This document shows positions 9,495-18,327 of a stretch of 64,000 nucleotides of DNA, piece after piece. Numbering within the stretch: position 1 is the first letter of the stretch; each line of letters starts with the position of its first letter. The position numbers and the translations under genes were made by a program. This DNA is from Nitrosospira multiformis (lineage in GTDB: Bacteria > Pseudomonadota > Gammaproteobacteria > Burkholderiales > Nitrosomonadaceae). Under the pieces are notes generated by a model. That model made no database searches. It saw only the letters and a list, made by a program, of their open reading frames with translations, and was not told where the DNA came from. The stretch spans positions 2,790,001 to 2,854,000 of the forward strand of contig NZ_FNKY01000001.1 in assembly GCF_900103165.1 (NCBI RefSeq), read 5' to 3'.

Positions 9495-9570
9495 CAGGAT
9501 TCACAAAATGACCACCAATACATCATATCTCCTTGACAGGATTCACAAAATGACCACCAATACATCATAT
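9495..9570. repeat. Two direct copies of a 34-base repeat, period 42
   Basis: Bases 9495-9528 and 9537-9570 are identical (starting CAGGATTCACAAAATGACCA), separated by eight bases ending in TTGA. A third partial match (GACAGGA) begins straight after. Too few units for a CRISPR array. Confidence 0.85.
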
Positions 9571-9687
9571 TCCTCTGACAGGAGGCGTGGTAATTTAAAC
9601 CTACGCTGATCAGTCGATAGCAAGCAGCGAAACGCTCTCGGGTGTGAGAATTACTTGTTTATCTTGGAAGGAAGAACTTGGAAGCTC

Positions 9688-10701
9688 ATGGCTCTGCAAC
9701 TCACCATCCATACGATTGACGTCAGGCAGGGAGAAAGTGCGCTCGTTGTCGCGGCAGACGTGGCAGCCGGGCGGCACCGGACAATATTGATCGATGGCGG
9801 GCTGCTCGGGTATGCGGAGACAGTCCGCAACTTTATCGATCCCATCCTCAGAGGTTACGGTTACCCCCTCGATCATATTCTCGTCAGCCACTACGACAAA
9901 GACCACTCAGGGGGAGTCATAGGGCTTTTGAATGCGGACAACATGCGAGTCGTAAGCCAGGCCATTTCGAACGCGGTGGCAAATGCGGCGCAATGGGCCG
10001 CGGTGGGCACTCGTCCCCAGCAAATCGCCTGCGGAGCTGTGGCCGCAGCGGCAACGATCTTCGGAGCTTGCGGCCTGAACGTGAACCAGATCCTGACAAT
10101 GTGCCAGGTTGTTTTTCCCCGGGCCGTCGGGAAGACGGACGACGAGGCCGCCGAGATTGGATTTGACTATGCCTTGGAGCATACCAGCAAGCTTCAGAAC
10201 TTTCAAAGCTTTCCCACCCTTCAAGTCGGCGGAACCGGGAGACGCAAAAATATCGCAAAAATATCCTCGGTCGCTGCGGCGATTGCCATTGCGTCGGGAA
10301 ACAATCCCGCTACTGCAGCCTTCGGCGCCATCTTCCTCTTAATTGCCAAAACACTTCCTAACCAGCTACGGTTCGATACCGAGGACCGATACTGTAACGT
10401 CCACCTTATCGATATCGGGCAGCCAATCTGGCCATCGCAATCTGCCGAGATATACGCCGACGCAGCGATCGGGCAATACATAACGAAGACGAATCGGATG
10501 ATGGCGCCTGGCGCAAACCGGACCCGGACGATGCCGGCCAGGGGACGAGATTCTCTGGAACAACGGTGGCGGTCCGACTCCCGCCCCTCCCATTCTCCCG
10601 CGATATTCTGCCCGGCGATCAACTCCTGGGTTTGGCAAGGGATCGGCAATAACCCTGTTCAGACCGTCTGGAAGCGCAAGGGCTGGAGGCTGAACGTCTA
10701 A
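9688..10701 (+). pseudogene. Metallo-beta-lactamase-fold hydrolase (ComEC C-terminal-like), frameshifted
   Basis: The N-terminal part is a clear metallo-beta-lactamase fold: TIHTIDVRQGESALV, ILIDGG, and the metal motif SHYDKDHSGG (HxxDxDH-like) near residue 75. From about 10500 to 10590 the annotated frame becomes low-quality (RTRTMPARGRDS), while the +1 frame reads sensible PGDEILWNNGGGPTPAPP. After that the original frame resumes with INSWVWQGIGNNPV. Two compensating frameshifts therefore lie in the C-terminal third, and the protein stops short of the usual end. Related proteins belong to competence-like or toxin/immunity neighbourhoods. It is probably non-functional. Confidence 0.65.
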
Positions 10702-10856
10702 ACTTGAGTCGTAATAATCGTCAGTGACAGTTCCTTTCTTTATGCGGCTTAGGTAACTGTATTGTTTTATAAAGGTTTACAAAAAATTGCCTCATCCTTA
10801 CGTGCAATATTGCAGGTAAATGAATTTTTTAACGAAGGTATAAGGGAAAACATAGT

Positions 10857-13800
10857 ATGAACCAGATAGTACTGATTGCGTTGCGCAGACCTTACACCTT
10901 CGTGGTCCTGTCAATCCTGATCGTCATTTTTGGAATCAGGGCGATACGGCACTCGCCAACAGACGTCTTTCCCACTATCAAGATTCCCGTGATCTCCGTG
11001 GTCTGGGCTTACGCCGGCATGTTGCCGACGGATGTGTCGGGTCGGATCACTTTTTTCTTCGAACGCTTCTTGACCTCGACGGTGGAAGGTATCTCGGACA
11101 TCGTCAGCCAGTGTTACTACGGCATCAGTATCACGAATATTTTTCTACAGCCCCACACCAACCTCCCTGGCGCAGAAGCGGAAGTCACAGCCATCGCCCA
11201 GACGATTGTCAAGGCGCTGCCGCCGGATATTTCGCCGCCCATGATCATGCGGCTGGAAGCCTCTCAGGTAGCGGTAGCCAGCCTGCAGGTTACCTCGGAC
11301 GAGATGACACCGGCAGACCTTTACAATCTTTCTTATAACCAGCTAAGGCCCCTGATTGTCGTGATCCCCGGGGCGATTGTTCCGCATCCTTACGGTGGAA
11401 AGCCCAAGCAGCTTCTGGTATCCCTCGATCAAGACAAGATGCTGGCTCGCAATATATCGCCAACCGATGTCCATGCGGCTTTCGATCGCCAGAATATCGT
11501 GCTGCCTGCGGGCGATATGAAGATAAAGCAGACCGACTGGATGGTCCAGACAAACGCGATGCCGCCGGAAATTCCGGAATTCAACGATATTCCGATTAAG
11601 AGGGAAGGAAATTCGTTCGTTTTCCTGCGCGACGTCGCCGATGTCCAGCTGGCAGGGCCGCCGCAAACAAACTCCGTCATTGTGGATGGTAAACAGGCCG
11701 TCATTATTGTCGTCATGAAAAGCGGCGAGGCGTCGACCCTGGACGTGGTCGACGGCATCAGGGCCACCCTTCCGCGCATCAAGGAGATCGTGCCGTCCCA
11801 TGTGGACGTTAGAATCATCACCGATGCGTCGGTCTTCGTGCGGGAATCCATCAACGAGGTGACGCATGAGATGGCGATCGCCGGCATCCTTGTGGGTTTG
11901 ATCGTCATGCTCATGCTCGGCTCGTGGCGTCCCATGGTGGTCGTTACGACTTCCATTCCGTTGTGTATTCTAACCTCCCTCATCTTCCTGCAAGTGCTGG
12001 GAGAGTCGATGAATGTCATGACGCTGGGCGGGTTGGCGCTGGCGGTAGGAATTCTTGTCGACGATGCGACGGTGATGATCGAGAACATCGATACCCACCT
12101 GGAAATGGGCAAGGAACTTGATGAGGCAATCATTGATGCGGCAAACCAGATCGTTATTCCGACGCTGCTCGCCACATTATGCATATGCATTGTCTGGCTG
12201 CCGCTATTCACGCTTTCCGGCGTATCGGGCTATCTGTTCAAGCCGATGGCGCTGGCGGTGATATTCGCCATGCTGGCGTCCTTCATCCTGTCGCGTACGC
12301 TCGTGCCGACCATGGCGAAATACCTTATCAAGCATCCTCACGCGGAAGGACACGGAGAAGGACATGCGGAAGGGCACGGAAAGGAAGCCGGCCATGGCGA
12401 GGAAAAGCCGGCGGGGAAGGCTGCCGGCTTCAAGGAGAAGTTAAATTATCATATGGGGATTTTCTCCCGTTTCCAGGAGGCATTCGAGGCTCGCTTTCTT
12501 CAATTCTGCGCCTGGTATGGCGGGCTGCTCGAACGAACCATTGAAAATCGCCGCCGGTTCGTAACGATCATGCTGGCTTTCGCGCTCCTCTCCCTTGTCC
12601 TGTTCTACTTCAACGGCCGCGATTTTTTCCCCGAGGTCAGGTCGGGGACCATCCAGATGCATATGCGGGCGCCTCTCGGCACACGGATAGAAGCCGTAAA
12701 CCGCATTACAACGCTGGTTTCGGAGGATATCTCGCGCATGCTTCCCGGGCAGGTTGAAGGCATCATCAGCAATTGCGGCTTACCCGTCGGGCCGCATAAC
12801 CTGGCCTTTATTCCGACGCCCACGATCGGCACGCAGGACTGCGACCTGACGATCACCCTGTTCGACGACAAATCAGCCGTGTGGGATATCCGGAAAATTA
12901 TCCATAAAGGTCTGAAGGAGCGCTATCCGGGGAGCGAATTCACCTTTCAGCCAGCCGATCTGATAGCGAAAATCCTGAATTTCGGTGCCCCCTCTCCGAT
13001 TACTGTTCAGGTTAACGGGATGGATATCTACGCAAACTACGAATACGCGCGCAAATTGCAAGGCAAGCTGCGTAAAATCGCCGGCTCCTCCGACGTGGTG
13101 ATCCAGCAAACCATGCGCACGCCCACCTTGTTTGTTGAAGGCCAAAGGACATATGGACTCGGTGTCGACAGGAGCGAATCCGATATTGCCCTGAATATGC
13201 TGATAACGACCAATGGAACCCAGCAGATCGACCAGAAATACTGGCTGGACCTGAAGACAGGCATGTCATACCAGATCAACATCTATCAGCCTCAACCTTT
13301 TGTCTCAAGCACCAATGAATTGAACAGGATTCCTGTCAAGCGAGAGGGCGAAGCCGGCCTGGATCAGGATTATCAGCTCCTGGGCAACCTGACGCAGAAA
13401 ACGCCGGTAGGCACGCCCGGCCTGGTCACCCACAGGGGCATCATGCCGTTGGTTGAAGTGTATGTATCCGCGGAAGGGCGGGGGCTGGGCGACGTGCTGG
13501 ATGACGTCAAGAAAATCGTCGCGGAGATGGACGGAGAAGTACCCCGCGGCTCCGACGTCCAAATCGCCGGCCAGGCCGCGAATATGGTTACTACTTATGG
13601 CGAACTGCTTATCGGTCTCGTAGCGGCTGTCGTGCTGATCTATCTCTTGCTTGTCGTCAATTTTCAATCATGGCTGGTTCCCTTCATCATCATTACAGCC
13701 CTGCCCGGCGCTTTGGCAGGCATTGCCTGGGCCCTGTTCCTGACCCAGACGAATATTTCCGTTCCGGCCCTGACAGGCGCCATCATGGCCATGGGGACGG

Positions 13801-14141
13801 CTACGGCAAATTCCATACTGGTCGTGGCCTATGCGCTGGAGCGTATCGAAGCGCACGGCGACCCGCTGCTGGCCGCCATCGAGTCCGGCAAAGCCCGCAT
13901 TCGACCTGTTCTGATGACTGCGGCGGCCATGATCATGGGCATGCTTCCGATGGCTTTGGGAGGCTCCACCAATGCGCCGCTCGGCCGTGCAGTCATTGGC
14001 GGCTTGATGTTTGCAACGGTATATACCCTGTTCTTTGTCCCGGCCGTGTATGCCATCATGTATTACGCACGAAGCGCTCCTAAAGACAAGGAAAGCGTTC
14101 CTGGCGACAAAGAGATTGTTCCTCAACTCGGAAATTCCTGA
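10857..14141 (+). CDS. RND-family efflux permease, copy 1
   Basis: A 1094-residue inner-membrane resistance-nodulation-division transporter of the AcrB/MdtB type. It pumps substrates from periplasm or membrane using the proton gradient and works as a trimer with an adaptor and outer-membrane channel. TM1 is at about 10-30 and two large periplasmic loops are present. TM4 carries the aspartate pair D402-D403 in GILVDDATVM. The lysine expected in TM10 of AcrB is absent (GTATANSILVV). The cytoplasmic linker between halves (about 492-525) is unusually rich in histidine, with six His in roughly 22 residues (HAEGHGEGHAEGHG). The adaptor starts two bases after its stop. Upstream about 90 bases are shared with copy 2. 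Confidence 0.93.
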   Translation: MNQIVLIALRRPYTFVVLSILIVIFGIRAIRHSPTDVFPTIKIPVISVVWAYAGMLPTDVSGRITFFFERFLTSTVEGISDIVSQCYYGISITNIFLQPHTNLPGAEAEVTAIAQTIVKALPPDISPPMIMRLEASQVAVASLQVTSDEMTPADLYNLSYNQLRPLIVVIPGAIVPHPYGGKPKQLLVSLDQDKMLARNISPTDVHAAFDRQNIVLPAGDMKIKQTDWMVQTNAMPPEIPEFNDIPIKREGNSFVFLRDVADVQLAGPPQTNSVIVDGKQAVIIVVMKSGEASTLDVVDGIRATLPRIKEIVPSHVDVRIITDASVFVRESINEVTHEMAIAGILVGLIVMLMLGSWRPMVVVTTSIPLCILTSLIFLQVLGESMNVMTLGGLALAVGILVDDATVMIENIDTHLEMGKELDEAIIDAANQIVIPTLLATLCICIVWLPLFTLSGVSGYLFKPMALAVIFAMLASFILSRTLVPTMAKYLIKHPHAEGHGEGHAEGHGKEAGHGEEKPAGKAAGFKEKLNYHMGIFSRFQEAFEARFLQFCAWYGGLLERTIENRRRFVTIMLAFALLSLVLFYFNGRDFFPEVRSGTIQMHMRAPLGTRIEAVNRITTLVSEDISRMLPGQVEGIISNCGLPVGPHNLAFIPTPTIGTQDCDLTITLFDDKSAVWDIRKIIHKGLKERYPGSEFTFQPADLIAKILNFGAPSPITVQVNGMDIYANYEYARKLQGKLRKIAGSSDVVIQQTMRTPTLFVEGQRTYGLGVDRSESDIALNMLITTNGTQQIDQKYWLDLKTGMSYQINIYQPQPFVSSTNELNRIPVKREGEAGLDQDYQLLGNLTQKTPVGTPGLVTHRGIMPLVEVYVSAEGRGLGDVLDDVKKIVAEMDGEVPRGSDVQIAGQAANMVTTYGELLIGLVAAVVLIYLLLVVNFQSWLVPFIIITALPGALAGIAWALFLTQTNISVPALTGAIMAMGTATANSILVVAYALERIEAHGDPLLAAIESGKARIRPVLMTAAAMIMGMLPMALGGSTNAPLGRAVIGGLMFATVYTLFFVPAVYAIMYYARSAPKDKESVPGDKEIVPQLGNS

Positions 14142-14142
14142 T

Positions 14143-15408
14143 ATGAAAAAATCAAGTCAAAAAGGTATTGTGATTCTTGCGGTAGTTCTTGGTGTTGTCT
14201 ATCTGGGTTACCGAGTCATGGAATCCCGTAATCATATGGATTCTTTAACAGAAAAGGCGATGCAGAATGATGTTCGGACTGTGGCTATCGTCAAGGCCGA
14301 GCACCTGCCTGCTCAAGAAACCATCCAGCTTCCGGGTACGATCCAGGCATGGTTCCAGGCGCCGATCTACGCCCAGGTATCCGGGTATGTAAAGATGTGG
14401 CATTCGGATTGGGGGGCGAGAGTCAAGAAAGGAGATGTCCTTGCCGAAATCAACGCGCCGGCGCTCGATGCCCAATACCGGCAAGCCAAGGCGGATCTGG
14501 CGACGGAAGTGGCCCTTAATGACCTCGCCATACTTACTGCGGACCGGTGGATAGCCTTGCGCAAAAACCAGGCGGTATCCGAGCAGGCGATTTCGGTAAA
14601 GGTGGCCGAAGCAAAAGCCCAACAGGCAAGGGTCAATGCCGCCATGCAGAATGTCCGCAACTTTGAAGCATTGATCGGGTTTAAAACAATTATTGCGCCG
14701 TATGACGGCGTAGTCATCAACCGCGCCATCAATGTGGGAGACTTCATCAATAAGGAAGGCACGATCAGTACACCGCAAGGGGAGGTCCGTAATCTTTTTA
14801 CTGTCGCGGACATCACCCGGCTGCGTTTGTTTGTCAGTGTGCCCGAGCGGTTCGGCGCCCTGATGCATGACGGCCTGAAAGCCAATCTCACCGTGCCCCA
14901 ATTTCCCGGTCGAAAATTTGAAGCCGAGTTTTTGACTACTGCCCGCGGCTTCGATGTGAGTACACGTACGGTGGTCACCCAATTCGTGATTGAAAACGAA
15001 GAGAAGGATCTGTGGCCGGGTTCCTATGCATCAGTCAATCTGACCGTGGATGTTGAAAATAGACACCTCTCCATTCCATCCAGCGCACTGGTATTTGATG
15101 AGATGGGGACGCGAGTGGCCGTGGTGCAAGACGACAACACTGTTCACTTCAAGCCGATCAAAATACAAAGAATCCTCGACGCTACTGTCGAATTAAGCGA
15201 GGGCATCTCAACAGAGGACCGGATTATAAACAATCCCAGCGCTGCCATACTTGAAGGTGACAAGGTGACCATTGTTGCGCCTGCACCGGGATACGACATG
15301 ATCAACGAGCCAAAAGAGCCGGCGCCGGAGTCATCGAAACCAGCCTCACATTCGGAAATGCCGGATCCGAGGGTAAAACAAGCGTTAAACGGATCACATG
15401 CACCATGA
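14143..15408 (+). CDS. RND efflux periplasmic adaptor (membrane fusion protein)
   Basis: A 421-residue HlyD/AcrA-type adaptor linking the permease to the outer-membrane factor. An N-terminal membrane anchor (about residues 8-24) is followed by the lipoyl half (IQAWFQAPIYAQVSGYV), a coiled-coil hairpin (about 100-170), the second lipoyl half (IIAPYDGVVINRAINVGDFI) and beta-barrel domains. The chosen ATG at 14143 lies straight after the permease stop; an open frame further upstream is inside the permease gene. Its stop overlaps the next gene's ATG. Confidence 0.93.
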   Translation: MKKSSQKGIVILAVVLGVVYLGYRVMESRNHMDSLTEKAMQNDVRTVAIVKAEHLPAQETIQLPGTIQAWFQAPIYAQVSGYVKMWHSDWGARVKKGDVLAEINAPALDAQYRQAKADLATEVALNDLAILTADRWIALRKNQAVSEQAISVKVAEAKAQQARVNAAMQNVRNFEALIGFKTIIAPYDGVVINRAINVGDFINKEGTISTPQGEVRNLFTVADITRLRLFVSVPERFGALMHDGLKANLTVPQFPGRKFEAEFLTTARGFDVSTRTVVTQFVIENEEKDLWPGSYASVNLTVDVENRHLSIPSSALVFDEMGTRVAVVQDDNTVHFKPIKIQRILDATVELSEGISTEDRIINNPSAAILEGDKVTIVAPAPGYDMINEPKEPAPESSKPASHSEMPDPRVKQALNGSHAP

Positions 15409-17171
15409 CACTAATCATGATTGACTTGCGGCGTAAAAAAGGAACCCACATTTCACATTTCTGTCGTCTCGGGGTAAGGTTTGGCAGTTTTTTACTTCTG
15501 GCCAGTCTGGCGGCTTGCGCCAGCATTCCCTTTCCCGCATTCGATCTGTCACCCGAGTATAAAGCGCCTGAATTTGTGGTTCCGGATTCCTGGGAGGGAA
15601 CGAGTGATTTCGTTAAGGCGAATCCGTCGGATGATGCGCTCCGGCCAGACTGGTGGACACTCTATAACGATCCAATTCTAAACGGTCTTATAGAGCAGGG
15701 GATTGCAGCCAATCCAGACTTGCAGGCAACAGCTGAACGGTTCGTTCAAGCGCGCAACGCAATGATGAAGGCACGGTCTCGATATTTTCCGCAACTCGGC
15801 TTTGGGTTCGGTGGCAGCAATAACAGGCAATCCGATCATACCCTCTTTCGTGCGCCTGGAGAACCTGACAGCGATACTCAAGTCATGATGGATGGAATTG
15901 CAACCTGGGAACCGGATTTCTGGTCGAAACTTCGGAATGCGGCACAGGCCAAAATTTATCGTGCTGAAGAACGTGCGGCCGATTATGGGCTCGCACGCCT
16001 TATTCTTCAGGCGGAAATTGCATCGAATTATTTTGCACTGCGTGGATTGGATGCGCAAATTGCGATTTACAGACAGTCGATTGGTCTTTATAACTACTCA
16101 CTGGATGTTGTAGTGACTCAGTTTGAAGGCGCAATCGCCTCCAATCTCGACGTGGCACGGGCCCAATCGCTGCTGTTTGCTACCGAGTCAAAATTGGCCC
16201 TGATGCACGGTGATCGCAAGGTGGCGGAGCAGTCCATTGCAATTCTCCTTAATCTCGCTCCGGCCAGCTTTAAGATCGAGCCGGTAGATGAACTCCTTAC
16301 CGCGCATTTTAGCCTTCCACAGACAATTCCATCTACTTTACTTGAGCGTCGGCCCGATATTGCCGCAATGGAGCGCCGGATGGCACAGGCCAACCGCACC
16401 ATTGGAATTGCACGTGCCGCTTTCTTTCCGGATGTGGCCTTCCGGCTCGGAGGAGGACTTGAGGATTCCGGACTCAATCTGCTCAGCCTGGCTAACAGCT
16501 TCTGGGCCTATGGTTCCTCTTTTTCCATTCCGATTTTCCAGGGCGGATATCGCCGGGCTCAATTGCAGCAAACCTGGTCGGTCTATCGCGAGACAGAAAA
16601 TATATATCGTTCGACAGTGTTGAATGCCTTTCGTGAGGTTGAAAATAACCTGACCCAGACCTATTGGATGGATATTGCCGCCAAACGGCAGGACGCTGCT
16701 GTCGGAGCCGCACGTACCACACAAAACCTTACCATGGACCTCTATAAGGGCGGTTTGGCCACCAGCCTTGAACTCATTTATGCCCAGCTCGGCACGCTGA
16801 CGGCGAGCATCGATTCTGTACAGATCAAGACTAATCTGCTGAAAGCATCGGTGGCGCTTATTCGTGCGCTTGGAGGAGGCTGGAACCGCGACCAATTGCC
16901 CGCTGACAATCAAATTCAACCCTTTGGCATATTGCAATATTCTGGTCTTGATAAGCCAACGCCAGTCGGCGGAATTGACGTCAATGCGGATCCTGTCGAT
17001 AGAAACAACAAAAACAATAATTTGATGAAGCCCCTGGTTCCATGGGTTCCATTGGTGGATCCTGGCGCCAGTAACAACAAAAACAATAATTTGACGAAGC
17101 CCCTGATTCCCAATGTGGATCCTGGCAGCCTGTCGGACCTCTCATCAATTTTGCCTGTAACCCGGCATTAG
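15405..17171 (+). CDS. Outer-membrane efflux lipoprotein, NodT/TolC family, with repeat tail
   Basis: A 588-residue outer-membrane factor. The lipobox LASLAAC near residue 38 predicts lipidation, as in OprM/NodT proteins. It has the family start SPEYKAPEF..PDSW, two OEP domains with FVQARNAM, RPDIAAMERRMAQANRTIGIARAAFFPDV and LEVNNL-like segments, ending near residue 500. The last 60-70 residues are unusual: a low-complexity tail in which NNKNNNL.KPL.P.VDPG occurs twice. The start at 15405 overlaps the adaptor stop (ATGA); the signal peptide is long, so an internal start is possible. Confidence 0.92.
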   Translation: MTLIMIDLRRKKGTHISHFCRLGVRFGSFLLLASLAACASIPFPAFDLSPEYKAPEFVVPDSWEGTSDFVKANPSDDALRPDWWTLYNDPILNGLIEQGIAANPDLQATAERFVQARNAMMKARSRYFPQLGFGFGGSNNRQSDHTLFRAPGEPDSDTQVMMDGIATWEPDFWSKLRNAAQAKIYRAEERAADYGLARLILQAEIASNYFALRGLDAQIAIYRQSIGLYNYSLDVVVTQFEGAIASNLDVARAQSLLFATESKLALMHGDRKVAEQSIAILLNLAPASFKIEPVDELLTAHFSLPQTIPSTLLERRPDIAAMERRMAQANRTIGIARAAFFPDVAFRLGGGLEDSGLNLLSLANSFWAYGSSFSIPIFQGGYRRAQLQQTWSVYRETENIYRSTVLNAFREVENNLTQTYWMDIAAKRQDAAVGAARTTQNLTMDLYKGGLATSLELIYAQLGTLTASIDSVQIKTNLLKASVALIRALGGGWNRDQLPADNQIQPFGILQYSGLDKPTPVGGIDVNADPVDRNNKNNNLMKPLVPWVPLVDPGASNNKNNNLTKPLIPNVDPGSLSDLSSILPVTRH

Positions 17172-17441
17172 CAGGTAAATTTGATCGTGAGATATGTTAA
17201 GTGGAATAGATGCTGGACTATTAACGCATGCGGCATCATCGTGACCATCAAGCAGTACCGAAAGGGTCGTCTCATGAGACCGACCCACCGGCCATCCTGG
17301 CTAAACGTGCGTAAATTTCCGCTTCTTGAGATGTCCCCCCAATTCGAAGCCGGGCAACGCCCGGTTGTAATCCTGATGCAGATGACGATTGAGCGCCAGC
17401 ACTACACAACGGCACTCGCGCTACAGGGGCGCCGAACAGAC
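17172..17441. other. Gap between the efflux operon and IS remnants
   Basis: The bases after the outer-membrane factor contain only weak open frames on the minus strand (for example one reading NRHLHQDYNRALPGFELGG) that look like a decayed gene, probably IS-derived. I cannot name it. Confidence 0.35.
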
Positions 17442-17636
17442 CTAGGCTTTGCGTGGTGCGCGTACTCGCGTATTCGCCGTATTCCATGGCGAAACATACA
17501 GTTCGCCCTGATGGCTGGCGGAGCAGAGTACGCGCCTGATCATGCTTGAATCGCGCGCAGCGGCTTCCAGTACCAGCGCATCCAGCGTATCGTTGACGAA
17601 CGCGCACACTGCGGCCGATTGAGTGGTCGTCAGCAA
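17442..17636 (-). pseudogene. IS3-family transposase OrfB fragment
   Basis: The minus strand reads AAVCAFVNDTLDALVLEAAA then a decayed equivalent of the 'HHSDQGSQYVS' catalytic segment (SASHQGELYVS). This places it in the integrase core of an IS3-group OrfB. Both ends are missing and the first conserved residues are corrupted. It lies downstream of the orfA remnant on the same strand, in the order expected for an IS3 element. Confidence 0.65.
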
Positions 17637-17639
17637 TCC

Positions 17640-18079
17640 CGCCTTGTGAGCACGCCGCTTAGAAAATCAAATTCCAGCGCCTGCTGTCCGATCTTCGCAT
17701 GCAGCACCTTAAGATCCGGACGCCTCCTTCCTGCTCGCCACCGTCAAACACTTCCGCGACCCAATCCAGCAGTTGCCGCTTCCATTCCGTCACCTGGTTC
17801 GGGTGAACCTCATGTTGCTGTGCAATCTCGCTCAGGGTTTTATCCCTGCGCAGCGCCGCCAGCGCCACTTTCGCCTTGAAACTCCCTAGCAGTCTGTCGG
17901 ACTTGAAGAATCGAAGCGAAAATGTGACTGGGTGAGAATAGATTTTGACGATTTTGAAGGCCAATAGTTGTTCTATTGGTCGAAAAAGCGGCGGAATATA
18001 GACCTGCCAGACACTTTTGCAGCCGATTTCCTTTAAGTCCGACAGGCTGCTAGTGATTTCTCCTGCTTCTTTTAGTCAT
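17640..18079 (-). pseudogene. IS3-family transposase OrfA, interrupted by a MITE and frameshifted
   Basis: The start MTKRSRRNH is readable from 18079 to 18053. The helix-turn-helix part resumes at about 17885 (FKAKVALAALRRDKTLSEIA, HEVHPNQVTEWKRQLL). After a further frameshift the leucine-zipper end DLKVLHAKIGQQALEFDFL is seen near 17700-17650. Between the first two segments lies a 168-base MITE-like insertion. The open frame starting at 17964 takes its first residues from that insertion and is not the true start. Functionally dead. Confidence 0.75.
17886..18053. mobile_element. MITE-like element with CTAG ends, family B
   Basis: A 168-base element with 19-base inverted termini, CTAGCAGTCTGTCGGACTT at 17886-17904 and its near-complement (one mismatch) at 18035-18053. 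CTAG at both ends could be a target duplication, as made by IS5-type elements. It is inserted in the sixth to tenth codon region of an IS3 orfA remnant, so it arrived after the IS. It has no coding capacity. Confidence 0.8.
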
Positions 18080-18327
18080 GCTATTGCTCCTATAGCCGCC
18101 TTCCGGCCGAGATTGTCAGAAGCAGCCCGCCTGTAGTTTCGAACTGTTCAATTTTGGAAGAAACATCATGAAGTAAGACTCCCACTTATCCAACTGTCGG
18201 AATTTCCGGGGCCGCTTCTATGTCTAAGCCTGGATTGTCGATAAAGGTTTGCAAAAGAATCGCCCCCTCCTTGCGAGCAATATTGTAGGTAAGTGAATTT
18301 TTTTACCGAAGGTATAAGGGAAAACAT

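Noticed and set aside
12179-12544. Plus-strand frame out of phase with the RND permease, and similar frames in copy 2
   Set aside because: Shadow frames of the permease; the repeated occurrence in both copies reflects DNA similarity only.
17880-17964. N-terminal extension of the IS3 OrfA frame (MAFKIVKIYSHPV...)
   Set aside because: These residues come from the inserted MITE, while the real OrfA start is found on the other side of it.
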